The position numbers were made by a program, and so were the translations under genes. DNA of 64,000 bases, taken from NCBI GenBank assembly GCA_023228245.1, contig JALOBN010000001.1, positions 258,886-322,885 of the forward strand, in the 5' to 3' direction. The notes under the pieces were generated by a model. It had not been told where the DNA came from. It was given only the letters and a program-made list of their open reading frames with translations, and did not search any database. Shown here in pieces: positions 1 through 8,491 of this stretch. Position 1 is the stretch's first letter, and the number at the start of each line of letters is the position of its first letter. This DNA comes from Candidatus Pacearchaeota archaeon. GTDB lineage: Archaea > Nanoarchaeota > Nanoarchaeia > Pacearchaeales > GW2011-AR1.

Positions 1-1
1 T

Positions 2-2686
2 GGTTCAATCGGTGATAGCATAATTTTGCCTCGCGAGTTGATTGAGGCAACTAAAGAGGTTGGGCAAACAGCGGTTGCCGTAACCGATCATGGTTCCTGT
101 TCGTCCCTATGGGAGGCATACAAGGCCACAAAGAAGACTGACATCAAGCTAATTGCTGGATGCGAAACCTATTTTGTGGAGGATTCGAATGATGACGAAG
201 ACACCACACTTCGTCATTTGATCCTTTTGGCGAAGAATGCAACCGGCTACAAGAACTTATTGGCCTTGAACAAACGAGGTTTCGATAAGTTCACTGTGGC
301 ATTTAAGCGAGCCATCCCTCGTATTGATTGGCAAATGCTTGAGGAGTTCCGAGAGGGCCTCATTTGTACCTCGGCGTGCGGCAGCGGCGTGATTGCTCAA
401 CATATTATGGCAGACCAATTAGGCCTCGCCAAAACCGCAGCGCTGCGTTTCCAAGCCATCTTTGGTGATGACTTCGCACTTGAGTTGCAGCCGCACAATC
501 TGCAACGAAGACACTCCCCATATTCAGGAGCCATCAATCAGCAGAAGATTAACATGGCTCTCAAGAGGATTGGATATGAGCTGGGCATTCGTTGTATCGT
601 TGCTACCGATGCCCATTACCTAAAAAATAAAGACCACGAAGACCATGATGCCTACATCTGCATTGCTTCTGGTCAACCAAAATCTTCCGGTTCAAGATTG
701 ATCTATGACAAACATGAGTTCTACGTCAAGAATTCTGATCAAATCTTCGAGCACTTCTCGCGCCACATGCCCCTTTGGGGAGAGGAGTTTGTCGAATCGC
801 TCTTCACAAACACAATCTACTTTTCTGATAAATGCGAGATCCCAGACTGGATCGATCCAGCCGTCTCAACTGGAGAGAAAAGCCAACTACCAGACTTTCC
901 ATACAAAGACGAACCTGACTTGGCGGAGTTCGAGGCCTGGAAGGGTACTGGCAAGCTTGTAGAACTTACCAATCCGAATATTGGTGAGGATGCCCAGTTC
1001 TATCGCTACCGCAGCGAGATTGGATTGGAGAAGAAGATTCGTGATGGCAAAATCCCTGAGGCGGACCGTGAAGAGGGGTATGCTGCTATGCGAGAGGAGT
1101 TTGATGTTCTGGAGTATCGAAACTTCTCCAGCTACATGCTGATCACCGCAGAGTTCTTGGGGTGGTGCCGGAACAACCAAATCCCAGTAGGGCCTGGCCG
1201 TGGTAGTGTTGGAGGATCTCTCTCTGCCTATTGCAACCACATTCACATGGCCTATCCAAAGAGATATGGTCTCATCTTCGCACGCTTCTTGAACAAGTAC
1301 AAAGAGGCCTTCCCAGATATTGATAACGACATCGCTCCATCTGGCCGCGAGAAGTTGTACAACTATCTATGTGGCAAGTACGGTACGGAGAATGTTTGCC
1401 ACGTCTCCAACATCAATACGATAACCCCAAAGGTGTACTCCAGGGATATCGCCCGCGTGTTTGAGTTTGGTGGCTTAGGTCGAACCGCAGCTGTAGAGAT
1501 TGGCAACAACATAGCTGATTCATTACCTGCCGAAATGCATACCATCAAGCAAGCATTGGAAGAGGCTCCGCTGTTTGCAGAGTATGCTAAGCAGTATCCG
1601 GAGCTGACCAAGTACGCCAGTCTCTGTGGTAAGCCGCGTGCCTGGTCCACTCATGCCGGCGGGATCATTATCTCCAAACGTCCGTTGACTGGGCTTGTTC
1701 CACTTCGCCGTGATACCGCTGGTGCTCTTGTGCTGGAGTATGACAAAGAGAAGGCTGAAGAGAATGGCTTGGTCAAGATTGATATCTTAGGCCTAGAGAC
1801 TTTAGATATCATTGGTGAGACGTACCATCTGATTCAGGAGAGTGGTAAGGCTATTCCTGGTCTGTTTGATTACGAGGTTGATGATACTTCAGCTTACAAT
1901 TTGATTGGTACCGGAGATACCTTTGGAGTCTTCCAGCTAGGGTCTACCGCAGTGCCAGTCTGTAAGAAGGTCAAGCCAAAGAACGTTGCTGATATTGCCC
2001 TCATCTCGGCCTTAGTACGCCCAGCAGCCAAGGATACCATTCCAGGCCTGTTGAAGGTTCGTAATGGAGATGAGGAGATGTCACTCATGCACTCTTCATT
2101 GACGAGAGCATTTGCCAGCACGTATGGCTTTGGGTTGTATGAAGAGAGCTTGATGTATCTGGCACAGGACGTTGCTGGATGGGACTTGCATGACGCGGAC
2201 AAGCTGAGGAAACTTACCAAAGAGAAGGGTAAAAATCCAGAGAAGGTCAAGAAGTGGAGGTCTGAATTCATCGAGGGCGCGGTCAAGAACAAGCGTATTC
2301 CCGAGGAGATCGCTACCAAGATTTGGGACGAGACCATTGCGCAGTTCGGTGGCTACGGATTCAATAGATCCTTGTACTTTTTACAAACCATTGATATTTA
2401 TACCTCAGAAGGACAATTCATCACATCAAAACCAATTCAAAATGTTCAACCTGGAGAATGTGTTAGATCTAGGGATGAAGAAACTGGTCAGGATATTTTT
2501 GTAGAAGTGATTGCTAATCATAACCATGGAGAGTTGGAATTGTTTGATGTGACACTTGAGACTGGAGAGGAGGTTAGATGTACAATGAATCACAAATTCA
2601 GAACGATAGAGACAGGGGAAATGTTGCCATTACATCAGATTCTAAAGGACGGACTATCTATCGTTGTAAGCGATGCCACAAAGTAG
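2..2686 (+). CDS. dnaE: DNA polymerase III alpha subunit (DnaE), N-terminal split-intein precursor, 5' partial
   Basis: Replicative C-family polymerase, N-terminal part. The frame is open to the left edge, and the first residues (GSIGDS, then ELIEATKEVG and VAVTDHGS) match the start of the PHP domain after its HxH motif, so the true start lies outside the window; the TTG at 26 is not the start. The catalytic PDIDND motif is near residue 430 (about nt 1312-1330), and the third acidic site lies in VKIDILGLETLD. The extein ends GGYGFNR at nt 2368. From Ser at 2369 the protein continues as a 105-residue intein N-half and stops at 2684-2686. The rest of the polymerase is in the next gene, which resumes with SHATLYS. 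Inference: the two products are joined by protein trans-splicing. Family assignment is secure; splicing activity is not demonstrated. Confidence 0.93.
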   Translation, partial: GSIGDSIILPRELIEATKEVGQTAVAVTDHGSCSSLWEAYKATKKTDIKLIAGCETYFVEDSNDDEDTTLRHLILLAKNATGYKNLLALNKRGFDKFTVAFKRAIPRIDWQMLEEFREGLICTSACGSGVIAQHIMADQLGLAKTAALRFQAIFGDDFALELQPHNLQRRHSPYSGAINQQKINMALKRIGYELGIRCIVATDAHYLKNKDHEDHDAYICIASGQPKSSGSRLIYDKHEFYVKNSDQIFEHFSRHMPLWGEEFVESLFTNTIYFSDKCEIPDWIDPAVSTGEKSQLPDFPYKDEPDLAEFEAWKGTGKLVELTNPNIGEDAQFYRYRSEIGLEKKIRDGKIPEADREEGYAAMREEFDVLEYRNFSSYMLITAEFLGWCRNNQIPVGPGRGSVGGSLSAYCNHIHMAYPKRYGLIFARFLNKYKEAFPDIDNDIAPSGREKLYNYLCGKYGTENVCHVSNINTITPKVYSRDIARVFEFGGLGRTAAVEIGNNIADSLPAEMHTIKQALEEAPLFAEYAKQYPELTKYASLCGKPRAWSTHAGGIIISKRPLTGLVPLRRDTAGALVLEYDKEKAEENGLVKIDILGLETLDIIGETYHLIQESGKAIPGLFDYEVDDTSAYNLIGTGDTFGVFQLGSTAVPVCKKVKPKNVADIALISALVRPAAKDTIPGLLKVRNGDEEMSLMHSSLTRAFASTYGFGLYEESLMYLAQDVAGWDLHDADKLRKLTKEKGKNPEKVKKWRSEFIEGAVKNKRIPEEIATKIWDETIAQFGGYGFNRSLYFLQTIDIYTSEGQFITSKPIQNVQPGECVRSRDEETGQDIFVEVIANHNHGELELFDVTLETGEEVRCTMNHKFRTIETGEMLPLHQILKDGLSIVVSDATK
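2369..2683 (+). other. Split intein, N-terminal half (DnaE)
   Basis: A Hint-domain N-half of 105 residues. It begins Ser-Leu-Tyr, so the nucleophile is Ser1 rather than the usual Cys1. Block A-like residues DIYTSEG are followed by VQPGE, and block B is seen as CTMNHKF (TxxH pattern). It ends at the canonical split point of about 100 residues with a natural TAG stop. The insertion point GFNR|SHA lies a few residues downstream of the cyanobacterial DnaE split-intein site (Y|CFN), so it is a different position in the same conserved motif. Confidence 0.85.
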
Positions 2687-2691
2687 TTTAT

Positions 2692-2900
2692 GAAAATCGT
2701 GGCGAGAAAACCCCGTCCGGGCTCTTAGCCCGGATGCGGCTACGCCGCAAGGCTCGTCCTCGGGGATGAATCGCCCGTTAATATTTAAGTCGAGAAACAC
2801 TAATACTACCATAGAATATCAGATGCTTAAAGCTTTCAAATATAGAATCTATCCGAAGGGCCGAAAGGAAGCCCACAGGCTCGTCCTGTGGGTAGTTCAC
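2692..2900 (+). mobile_element. 209-bp internal-deletion derivative of the TnpB element (MITE-like)
   Basis: It consists of 163 bp matching the left end of the complete element at 62533-62695 (one C/T difference seen) joined directly to 46 bp matching its right end at 63781-63826. The junction falls in a CC dinucleotide present at both deletion endpoints (62694-62695 and 63779-63780), consistent with microhomology-mediated loss of the tnpB body. It follows TTTAT (2687-2691), the same five bases that precede the complete copy. It keeps the left-end hairpins and the right-end hairpin (2872-2892). It sits between the stop of the N-intein gene and the ribosome site of the C-intein gene. Confidence 0.9.
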
Positions 2901-2942
2901 GAAGAATGGAAAGTTCTTAGGCCGGAGGTAAAGGATGACTAA
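2823..2942 (+). CDS. Short ORF: truncated TnpB N-terminus read through the element into dnaE-C
   Basis: A 39-residue frame starting at the TnpB ATG. The first 11 residues (MLKAFKYRIYP) are those of TnpB; the frame then crosses the deletion junction and the right end, leaves the element, and stops at 2940-2942, overlapping the ATG of the second polymerase gene at 2935. It is unlikely to be functional as a protein. The overlap could couple its translation to the downstream gene. No good ribosome site was seen for it, so expression is doubtful. Confidence 0.3.
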   Translation: MLKAFKYRIYPKGRKEAHRLVLWVVHEEWKVLRPEVKDD

Positions 2943-3045
2943 TATAAAAGCGATTCGCCCTGTAGGTAAGGCACAGACTCATGATCTTGAGGTCAACCAT
3001 CCAGATCATCAATATTATCTTAGCAACGGGATGCTGACCAGCAAC
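2935..3045 (+). other. Split intein, C-terminal half (DnaE)
   Basis: A 37-residue C-half with block F (THDLEV then HPDHQYYLSNG) and block G (MLTSN). The terminal Asn is followed by Ser+1 of the C-extein at 3046. The penultimate residue is Ser instead of the usual His. Size and position match the C-halves of known split inteins (about 35-40 residues). Confidence 0.85.
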
Positions 3046-4314
3046 TCCCATGCAACGTTGTACTCGATGATCTCATTCCACACAGCTTACCTCAAGGCGA
3101 ACTATCCAATCGAGTTCATGGTTGCCAACTTGATGTCCGAGGTGAGTTCGAACGCAAAAGTTTCCAAAGACAACATCCTCAAGATCAAGGCGGAGATCCG
3201 AAACCACAAGGTCAAGATCGTTCCCCCTGACGTCAACACTTCCGAACTGTCCTGGAAGATTGTGGATGACAAGACGTTGATGACAGGTCTGGACTCCCTG
3301 AAGTACATGGGGAAGGATGCTATTCCGGAGCTGATTGCCAAGCGCCCATTTACCAGTTTCCAGGACTTGGTCTATCGAACTGACACAACAAAGGTGCGGT
3401 CTCCTAGCATTCAAGCTATGGCAGCGTCAGGTAGCTTAGATACTTTTGGTACAGATCGGAAGCTGATGTTTCATTACGCATCAGACTATCGTGCGAAGCT
3501 TCGAAGCCACATGGCGAAGCTGGACAAGATTTGGGCAAAGTCTGGCAATGCTGACGTGCCAGTGTCTCCAGAGCGTGTTCAGTTGCAATTGGAGGAGTTT
3601 CAATATCCATTCCCGGAAGTTGAAGCTTGGAGCGTTCAAGAGTTGTATGCCCTGGAAGAGTTCTATATGGGAGAGGGCATCAGCGGAGATACGTTTGATA
3701 GGTATCCGAAGTTCTTTGATCGGAACAAAACCGTACCTTTCTCGGCACTGCAGCAGATGTTCCCTTGGGAGCGGCAGTTCGAGGATGATGAGCGGGCCAA
3801 CAGAAAAGCCAACACACATTACCTTGGCAACCACAAGATACGACCACTAGAGGCTGTTGTTACAAGTCTGTTCGTATTTATAGTGAAAAAGGAAGATTCC
3901 AAGATCTTCGGCAAGGAAATGGCTCGACTTACCATACAAGATCCTTGGGGAGACGAGTCTGCGTTGTTATGTTTTCCGGAGGCTTGGGAGGCGATGGTTG
4001 AGCGAATCAAGGATCTTTCGGGTGGGAAGCAGAAGGTGGAAGCGGGGATTGCGATTCGCTTTCTAGCGCAGTTCCAATGGGAGAATGAACATTCTACCAG
4101 CTTCATTTTGAGTGATATATTAGACTTTAAAGCACCTCCTCGTCTTCCAGAAGATCGCGCATCCAAGAAAGTCAAAATGCCAAGGTCGAAGAAGGCCACC
4201 AAAGAAGAGTTGGAACAGTTGACGCAGGATGAGCTTTTAGAGAAACTTGAAGACGAAATGCTGGAAGAGGGGCTATCAACAGTCGATGATGAAGATGAGG
4301 ATGAACTGCAATAA
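2935..4314 (+). CDS. dnaE: DNA polymerase III alpha subunit (DnaE), C-terminal split-intein precursor
   Basis: It starts at ATG 2935 with GGAGG at 2924-2928. The first 37 residues are an intein C-half ending in Ser-Asn. From residue 38 the C-extein begins SHATLYS and then HTAYLKANYP, a stretch conserved in DnaE directly after the GFN(K/R)S motif. The remaining roughly 420 residues cover the end of the fingers, the helix-hairpin-helix region and an OB-like region, with a very acidic tail (DEDEDELQ). Together with the upstream gene it reconstitutes about 1,200 residues of polymerase, in the normal DnaE range. Inference: it must be trans-spliced, or at least assembled, for the phage to have a functional polymerase. 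Confidence 0.92.
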   Translation: MTNIKAIRPVGKAQTHDLEVNHPDHQYYLSNGMLTSNSHATLYSMISFHTAYLKANYPIEFMVANLMSEVSSNAKVSKDNILKIKAEIRNHKVKIVPPDVNTSELSWKIVDDKTLMTGLDSLKYMGKDAIPELIAKRPFTSFQDLVYRTDTTKVRSPSIQAMAASGSLDTFGTDRKLMFHYASDYRAKLRSHMAKLDKIWAKSGNADVPVSPERVQLQLEEFQYPFPEVEAWSVQELYALEEFYMGEGISGDTFDRYPKFFDRNKTVPFSALQQMFPWERQFEDDERANRKANTHYLGNHKIRPLEAVVTSLFVFIVKKEDSKIFGKEMARLTIQDPWGDESALLCFPEAWEAMVERIKDLSGGKQKVEAGIAIRFLAQFQWENEHSTSFILSDILDFKAPPRLPEDRASKKVKMPRSKKATKEELEQLTQDELLEKLEDEMLEEGLSTVDDEDEDELQ

Positions 4315-4348
4315 ATTCTAACATGTGCGTATATTGGTCCATATTAGG

Positions 4349-5125
4349 ATGAATGGCAAAATCTGTAAATCTTGTGGAGCTGATGATCCTTCCCTTTTTA
4401 GAAAGGGAAGGAATAGATGTAAGAAGTGTGATTATGCTCTGAATAAAGATAGAAACAATGAGAGATCTAAACGTTACTATAAAGACAATAAAGATAAGAT
4501 AAAACTAGATAATATAGAGCGCAAAGAAGAGATAGTAGCTAAGAGAAAAATTAGGTATCAAGAACACAAAGATACTATCAAATGTAAAGTAAAACAATAC
4601 CGCGAGGCTAACAAGGAAAAAGTTAAGGGTTTTGTTTCTAAGTATTACAATGATAATCGAGATGCTATTTTAGCTTATCACAAAGAATATAGAGCTAAAC
4701 ACAAGCTAAAAATAGCTGAGAAAAAGAAATGTTATGAGGCGAGCAGGATGACTACCGATCCTGCTTTTCGTTTAAGGCGCTCAGTTAGAAATGCGGTTTA
4801 TTGTGCTATTTTAAGAACCGGATCCAAGAAAAACGGCTCTATACTAGAACATCTTCCATATTCAATGGATGATCTTAAAGCTCATTTAGAGAGTATGTTC
4901 GAGCCATGGATGAATTGGGATAATTGGGGAGTTTATAATCCAGCCGAATGGGATGATGAAGATCCGTCTACTTGGACTTGGAATATTGATCATATAATTA
5001 GACAAGCAGACCTTGAATATGACTCTTTTACACATCAAAATTTTCACAAGTGTTGGGCATTGAACAATTTAAGGCCGTATAGTTCAAAAATGAATGTTAT
5101 AGAGAATAATAGGAGAGAAATATGA
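4349..5125 (+). CDS. HNH homing-type endonuclease with N-terminal zinc ribbon
   Basis: The N-terminus has CxxC pairs (CKSCG, CKKCD). A long Lys/Tyr/Asn-rich helical linker follows, then a C-terminal HNH core with WMNWDNWGVY, the IDHI His-containing motif and a WALNNLRP segment. The same C-terminal architecture is in the gene at 43338. ATG 4349 is chosen because it places the zinc ribbon at residue 4, as in that paralogue; a GTG at 4325 would add 8 residues. The gene is AT-rich compared with the polymerase genes and lies immediately after the split dnaE-C gene, typical of a free-standing homing endonuclease. Its stop overlaps the next start by 4 bases. Confidence 0.85.
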   Translation: MNGKICKSCGADDPSLFRKGRNRCKKCDYALNKDRNNERSKRYYKDNKDKIKLDNIERKEEIVAKRKIRYQEHKDTIKCKVKQYREANKEKVKGFVSKYYNDNRDAILAYHKEYRAKHKLKIAEKKKCYEASRMTTDPAFRLRRSVRNAVYCAILRTGSKKNGSILEHLPYSMDDLKAHLESMFEPWMNWDNWGVYNPAEWDDEDPSTWTWNIDHIIRQADLEYDSFTHQNFHKCWALNNLRPYSSKMNVIENNRREI

Positions 5126-5883
5126 GATGCATGTCATGTGGCGCTGATATACCCCCGCAATTTGTTCACGCAATAGCGACTAATACATGTGGTGGGTGTG
5201 GCGGCGAAATTATGAACGAAGCTTCCAAAGAGCTTCTAAAAGAATTATCGGACGCTTTATCTCGTATGCCAAACGATCCTCAAGGGATTGCTGGCTGGCT
5301 CATGTCTAATTACCGCTTCCAAAAAATGGGAGAGGGTAAACCAGTTGAGAAATTCCACCGAAAGGGTGGGGCTGGTGGTGGGGAATATGATGAGAGCACT
5401 CTGAAGATTGCGCCTGGTTACAATGAGTTCATTCAACGCAATGATGCGGCACATTTGGTAACTAGAAGCAACGAGTTGGCGGCGAAGGCCAAAGGTTCCA
5501 AGAATGGCAAGCTTGCTGAGTTTGCCAGCGTGATCAAGGGGGTGTCCGATCCTTATGGTGACAACACTGTAGAGGAAGAGGATTCCGGAGATGAGCCAAT
5601 GGCTAGTCCAGAAGATCAGAAGAGTTATCTTGAACTGAAGGCATCTGGGTTTGATCCATTCATGCAATCAGTTCCATCTACATCTTCTTCAGAGTATGCC
5701 GATTCGGATATTGTTAGTAAGTTGGCTAGAGTGATGAGCCAGGACGAAAAACCCATCGCATATGAAATTGCGCTATCTCAAACAGATGAGGGCCGCAAGC
5801 AGCTTCAGCTAGATAATTTCAAGCGTATCAAGGCACAAGACGCCGTGACCGGAGGGGGCGGTGGTCTTTTCAGAAGAGGTTAA
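5122..5883 (+). CDS. Zinc-ribbon protein of unknown function
   Basis: A 253-residue protein. It opens with two CxxC pairs (CMSCG, CGGCG) about 20 residues apart, a likely treble-clef or zinc-ribbon knuckle. A Gly-rich patch (KGGAGGGEY) follows near residue 85, then a charged helical region, a Ser/acidic linker and a basic C-terminus ending in GGGG plus Arg residues. No catalytic motif is recognised. It overlaps the HNH gene by ATGA and lies in the replication cluster, so a nucleic-acid-binding role is possible but unproven. Confidence 0.8.
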   Translation: MRCMSCGADIPPQFVHAIATNTCGGCGGEIMNEASKELLKELSDALSRMPNDPQGIAGWLMSNYRFQKMGEGKPVEKFHRKGGAGGGEYDESTLKIAPGYNEFIQRNDAAHLVTRSNELAAKAKGSKNGKLAEFASVIKGVSDPYGDNTVEEEDSGDEPMASPEDQKSYLELKASGFDPFMQSVPSTSSSEYADSDIVSKLARVMSQDEKPIAYEIALSQTDEGRKQLQLDNFKRIKAQDAVTGGGGGLFRRG

Positions 5884-5932
5884 ATTCAGTCAATTACTGG
5901 CGAAAGCCAATATAATCTAAAGGAAAAACAAT

Positions 5933-6160
5933 ATGGTTGTCAACATTTCAAAAGAAGATTTGGAATTGGTCGAACTTCAGAAGTTGGCCGAAAAGGGAAT
6001 TAAGTCAGACGAATTAGAGGATGTGGTTTCTGAGTATGAAGCTCATAGCAAGAAACAAACGACACATGATTCTTTTGAAGCCATCAAGGAGCAGTATAAG
6101 CGTGAGAAGGCTCAGGATAATTTTGAGAAAGGTACTGGCGGATTCAAGAGGGCAACGTGA
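5933..6160 (+). CDS. Small charged protein, unknown
   Basis: A 75-residue, mostly helical, Glu/Lys-rich protein preceded by AAAGGA. It has no Cys pairs, membrane segment or known motif. It ends GTGGFKRAT, and its stop overlaps the GTG start of the next gene. Its place between the zinc-ribbon gene and the recombination genes suggests it belongs to the same transcript. Function unknown. Confidence 0.7.
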   Translation: MVVNISKEDLELVELQKLAEKGIKSDELEDVVSEYEAHSKKQTTHDSFEAIKEQYKREKAQDNFEKGTGGFKRAT

Positions 6161-6573
6161 CCGATGAAGCAAATAGTGAGCTGACCCTCGGGCCTCAAGA
6201 GCTCAAACTAACAGACAGTCTTTCAGCTGGCACATTTGCCGTTGCCGTAAATGGTTGCGACGGAGAGATTATCAAAATTAAAGATAATGGAGATATCTTT
6301 GTGAAAGGTAATCTCATTACTAATGATATGGAAGTTGTTGAAGGATTTAAAGAATTCTTCAGAATGTCTAAGTCCTATAACAATGCATGGTATGATACAG
6401 CAGCTCAGATGTCTCGTAATGCAGATTACTACCGCGGATTGGTTGTACAGATAGGCAAAATGCTTGGGGATGAAGCATACATTTCTGATGATGGATCTGT
6501 TCAAGATGAGATCCTATGTGCCAAGATTCCTGAGTTGGTAGCTGCTAGACTCGGTTTGAAGTTGGAGGAATAA
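6157..6573 (+). CDS. Conserved-type phage protein, unknown
   Basis: A 138-residue protein starting at GTG 6157, overlapping the previous stop. It has a beta-rich first half with a DGEIIKIKDNGDIFVKGNL segment, a pattern often seen in small phage proteins, and a helical second half. No catalytic residues are evident. It is followed by GGAGG and a TAATG junction with the next gene. Function unknown. Confidence 0.75.
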   Translation: MTDEANSELTLGPQELKLTDSLSAGTFAVAVNGCDGEIIKIKDNGDIFVKGNLITNDMEVVEGFKEFFRMSKSYNNAWYDTAAQMSRNADYYRGLVVQIGKMLGDEAYISDDGSVQDEILCAKIPELVAARLGLKLEE

Positions 6574-6989
6574 TGGCAAGAACTCCATCTGTAGTGAGAA
6601 TCATAGACAATAAGAAGGTAGCTCTTACCAATGAAGAATTCTTGGTCTATGAAGAGATTTGCCGGGGATACGATAGACCAAATTTCAAAGGCAAAGACTT
6701 GTTTCAAGATCACTTTGAAGTCAATGATGACGGCATTATTCTGTTCGTAAAGCCGCCGCAAAAGAAGTACTCTTCGATGGAGGTATTTACCTTTTTGCTA
6801 AGTATAATGGTCAATCAACAGCTGAGAATATCACAAGATCAAGTTCATACTCTTGTAGAAGAGATTAAGCAAAAGGCCATTGAACAATTCGCTGAGATTG
6901 ATTTGTTGAAAAAAGATTTGCAGGCGTATAAAGCAGAAGTCGAGAGCATGAATGCCGTCTACAAGTCTGCAGATGGCAACGGAACATGA
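6573..6989 (+). CDS. Hypothetical phage protein
   Basis: A 138-residue protein with start at the TAATG overlap and GGAGG just upstream. The first 70 residues are mixed alpha/beta (IDNKKVALTNEEF, then DDGIILFVKPP). The second half forms an amphipathic helix likely to be a coiled coil (EEIKQKAIEQFAEID onward). No recognised family. It overlaps the start of the next gene. Confidence 0.72.
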   Translation: MARTPSVVRIIDNKKVALTNEEFLVYEEICRGYDRPNFKGKDLFQDHFEVNDDGIILFVKPPQKKYSSMEVFTFLLSIMVNQQLRISQDQVHTLVEEIKQKAIEQFAEIDLLKKDLQAYKAEVESMNAVYKSADGNGT

Positions 6990-7413
6990 TGAAGAGGTAG
7001 CCAGCCTTTTAACTGGTTTTGAAGATAAGTATCACAGAGTTTTGCGTAAGCTTGATTCTCTCTCCAGGGGCACGTTCGACGAGGATGACGCCTCAGCTAT
7101 GGCCGCCATGTGTTTGATTGCACAGGCGGCTTTGTTGTCTGATTTGGCTTCTACAGACCTAAAATCAAGAGCGCTGAAGCGTGATATAGACTTTGCTAAA
7201 GCTAATGCATACGCAAGTCTGAGGAACGTTTCCATTGATGGGAAAAAGGCAACAGAAAGTGCATTAGCTCATCTCATATTACGGGACGATGAAGTAAGAA
7301 GAATATCCATCGAGCAAAATGAAGCCGAGCGCGATTATAAGCACTTATCAAATATACATGCTCTACTTAAAGAAGCACATCTTACTTTCAGATCTATTAA
7401 AAGACCTGTGTAG
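6952..7413 (+). CDS. Hypothetical helical protein
   Basis: A 153-residue, largely helical protein with an Ala-rich middle (ASAMAAMCLIAQAALL) and repeated Ala/Lys/Asp segments. ATG 6952 has a GAGAG-like site; ATG 6973 in the same frame is an alternative that reduces the 38-base overlap with the previous gene. No known motif. It lies directly upstream of the recombinase gene, and a recombination-accessory role is only positional inference. Confidence 0.68.
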   Translation: MPSTSLQMATEHDEEVASLLTGFEDKYHRVLRKLDSLSRGTFDEDDASAMAAMCLIAQAALLSDLASTDLKSRALKRDIDFAKANAYASLRNVSIDGKKATESALAHLILRDDEVRRISIEQNEAERDYKHLSNIHALLKEAHLTFRSIKRPV

Positions 7414-7451
7414 TTTGTATTGTATAAAAGATTCACGTTTTCAGGAGACTA

Positions 7452-8459
7452 ATGGCATCAGCGAAGAAATCAATACTAGACAAGCTTGATAGTGAATTAA
7501 CTGCAACCTCAGCATTGAGGCCAAATTTAGATATTAATGCTTTGGTTGAAAAGGCAAAGGGGCGCTTCGATAAAAAGAAGTCTCCACTCACCACCAGAAT
7601 GAAGACTGGGGATATGATTGTTCTTTCAACCGATCCTTCTGACTACATCACATCTCCAGAGATTGATAAGTTCTGGAGACCGCTAACCGGACTCTTGGGA
7701 TTCGCTTATGGGCGCATCTTCCAAATCGCAGGCAAGCCAGATAGCGGAAAGAGTACCGCAGCTATGTTGGCGATGAAGGCAGCCCAGAATCAAGGAGCAT
7801 TGGTGATTTTGTGGGATGCAGAGGGTAAATTCGACTCAGTACGATATAGGGATCGAATTGGTGGAGATCCATCTCAAATTGCCGTTGCTCCGAGTCGAAA
7901 CATTCTTGAAGGTGTTCAACAAGTAGTTGCGTATGTCAAGGCAGCTATGGAAATGGATCCTGAGACAAAGATATTTATTGTCTGGGATTCTGTTGGCGCA
8001 TCAATCAACTCTGCTGAAGATGAAGAGAACGATGATTACAGTAAACAACCTGGTGTTACTGCCAAGGAAGTTTCTTGGGCAATTCGAAGATTCAACCAAT
8101 TGATTGAGAAGAATCGAAGTGAGGATGGTAATTACACGATTGCCGTTCTTTGCATCAATCAGGTTTATGCCAACATCGGTTCAGTTGGATTCAAACAGAA
8201 GGGCGGAGCTGAACTGGAATATCTTAGCTCCCTTATTCTAGAAATGTCGAGGAAGGCCACGCTAATCCGTACTAAAAACAAACAGAAAGTGAAGTACGGA
8301 ATTACCACCGTTGCTAGGGTCAAGAAAAACCACCTTTTTGGTGGAGAGGATTGTATCGCAGAACTGGACCTTTGTGTATCCTCATCCGGAATCGATCTAT
8401 CAAACGAAATCAAGAATAAAATCCCGGATATCGATGGAATAGAAGAAGATGACGAATAG
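7452..8459 (+). CDS. RecA/UvsX-like recombinase ATPase
   Basis: A strand-exchange or RecA-fold ATPase of 335 residues. Walker A is GKPDSGKST (residues 94-102), WDAEGKFD follows strand 2, Walker B is IFIVWDS near residue 175, and the L1/L2-like region includes CINQVY and KQKGG. The acidic C-terminus (GIEEDDE) resembles those of RecA proteins. Start at 7452 follows AGGAG. Length and motif order fit phage RecA/UvsX proteins. It would act in recombination-dependent replication with the SSB, RuvC and primase encoded downstream. Whether it is closer to RecA or UvsX cannot be decided by eye. Confidence 0.88.
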   Translation: MASAKKSILDKLDSELTATSALRPNLDINALVEKAKGRFDKKKSPLTTRMKTGDMIVLSTDPSDYITSPEIDKFWRPLTGLLGFAYGRIFQIAGKPDSGKSTAAMLAMKAAQNQGALVILWDAEGKFDSVRYRDRIGGDPSQIAVAPSRNILEGVQQVVAYVKAAMEMDPETKIFIVWDSVGASINSAEDEENDDYSKQPGVTAKEVSWAIRRFNQLIEKNRSEDGNYTIAVLCINQVYANIGSVGFKQKGGAELEYLSSLILEMSRKATLIRTKNKQKVKYGITTVARVKKNHLFGGEDCIAELDLCVSSSGIDLSNEIKNKIPDIDGIEEDDE

Positions 8460-8491
8460 TTCTGACTGAATTATTCTAATAGGATACAATA

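Noticed and set aside
2578..2769. 63-residue ORF ending in the arginine-rich YENRGEKTPSG-LLARM segment
   Set aside because: It is the intein N-half read in another frame joined to the left-end hairpins of the TnpB derivative. The same tail appears wherever that left end is inserted, so it is not a gene.
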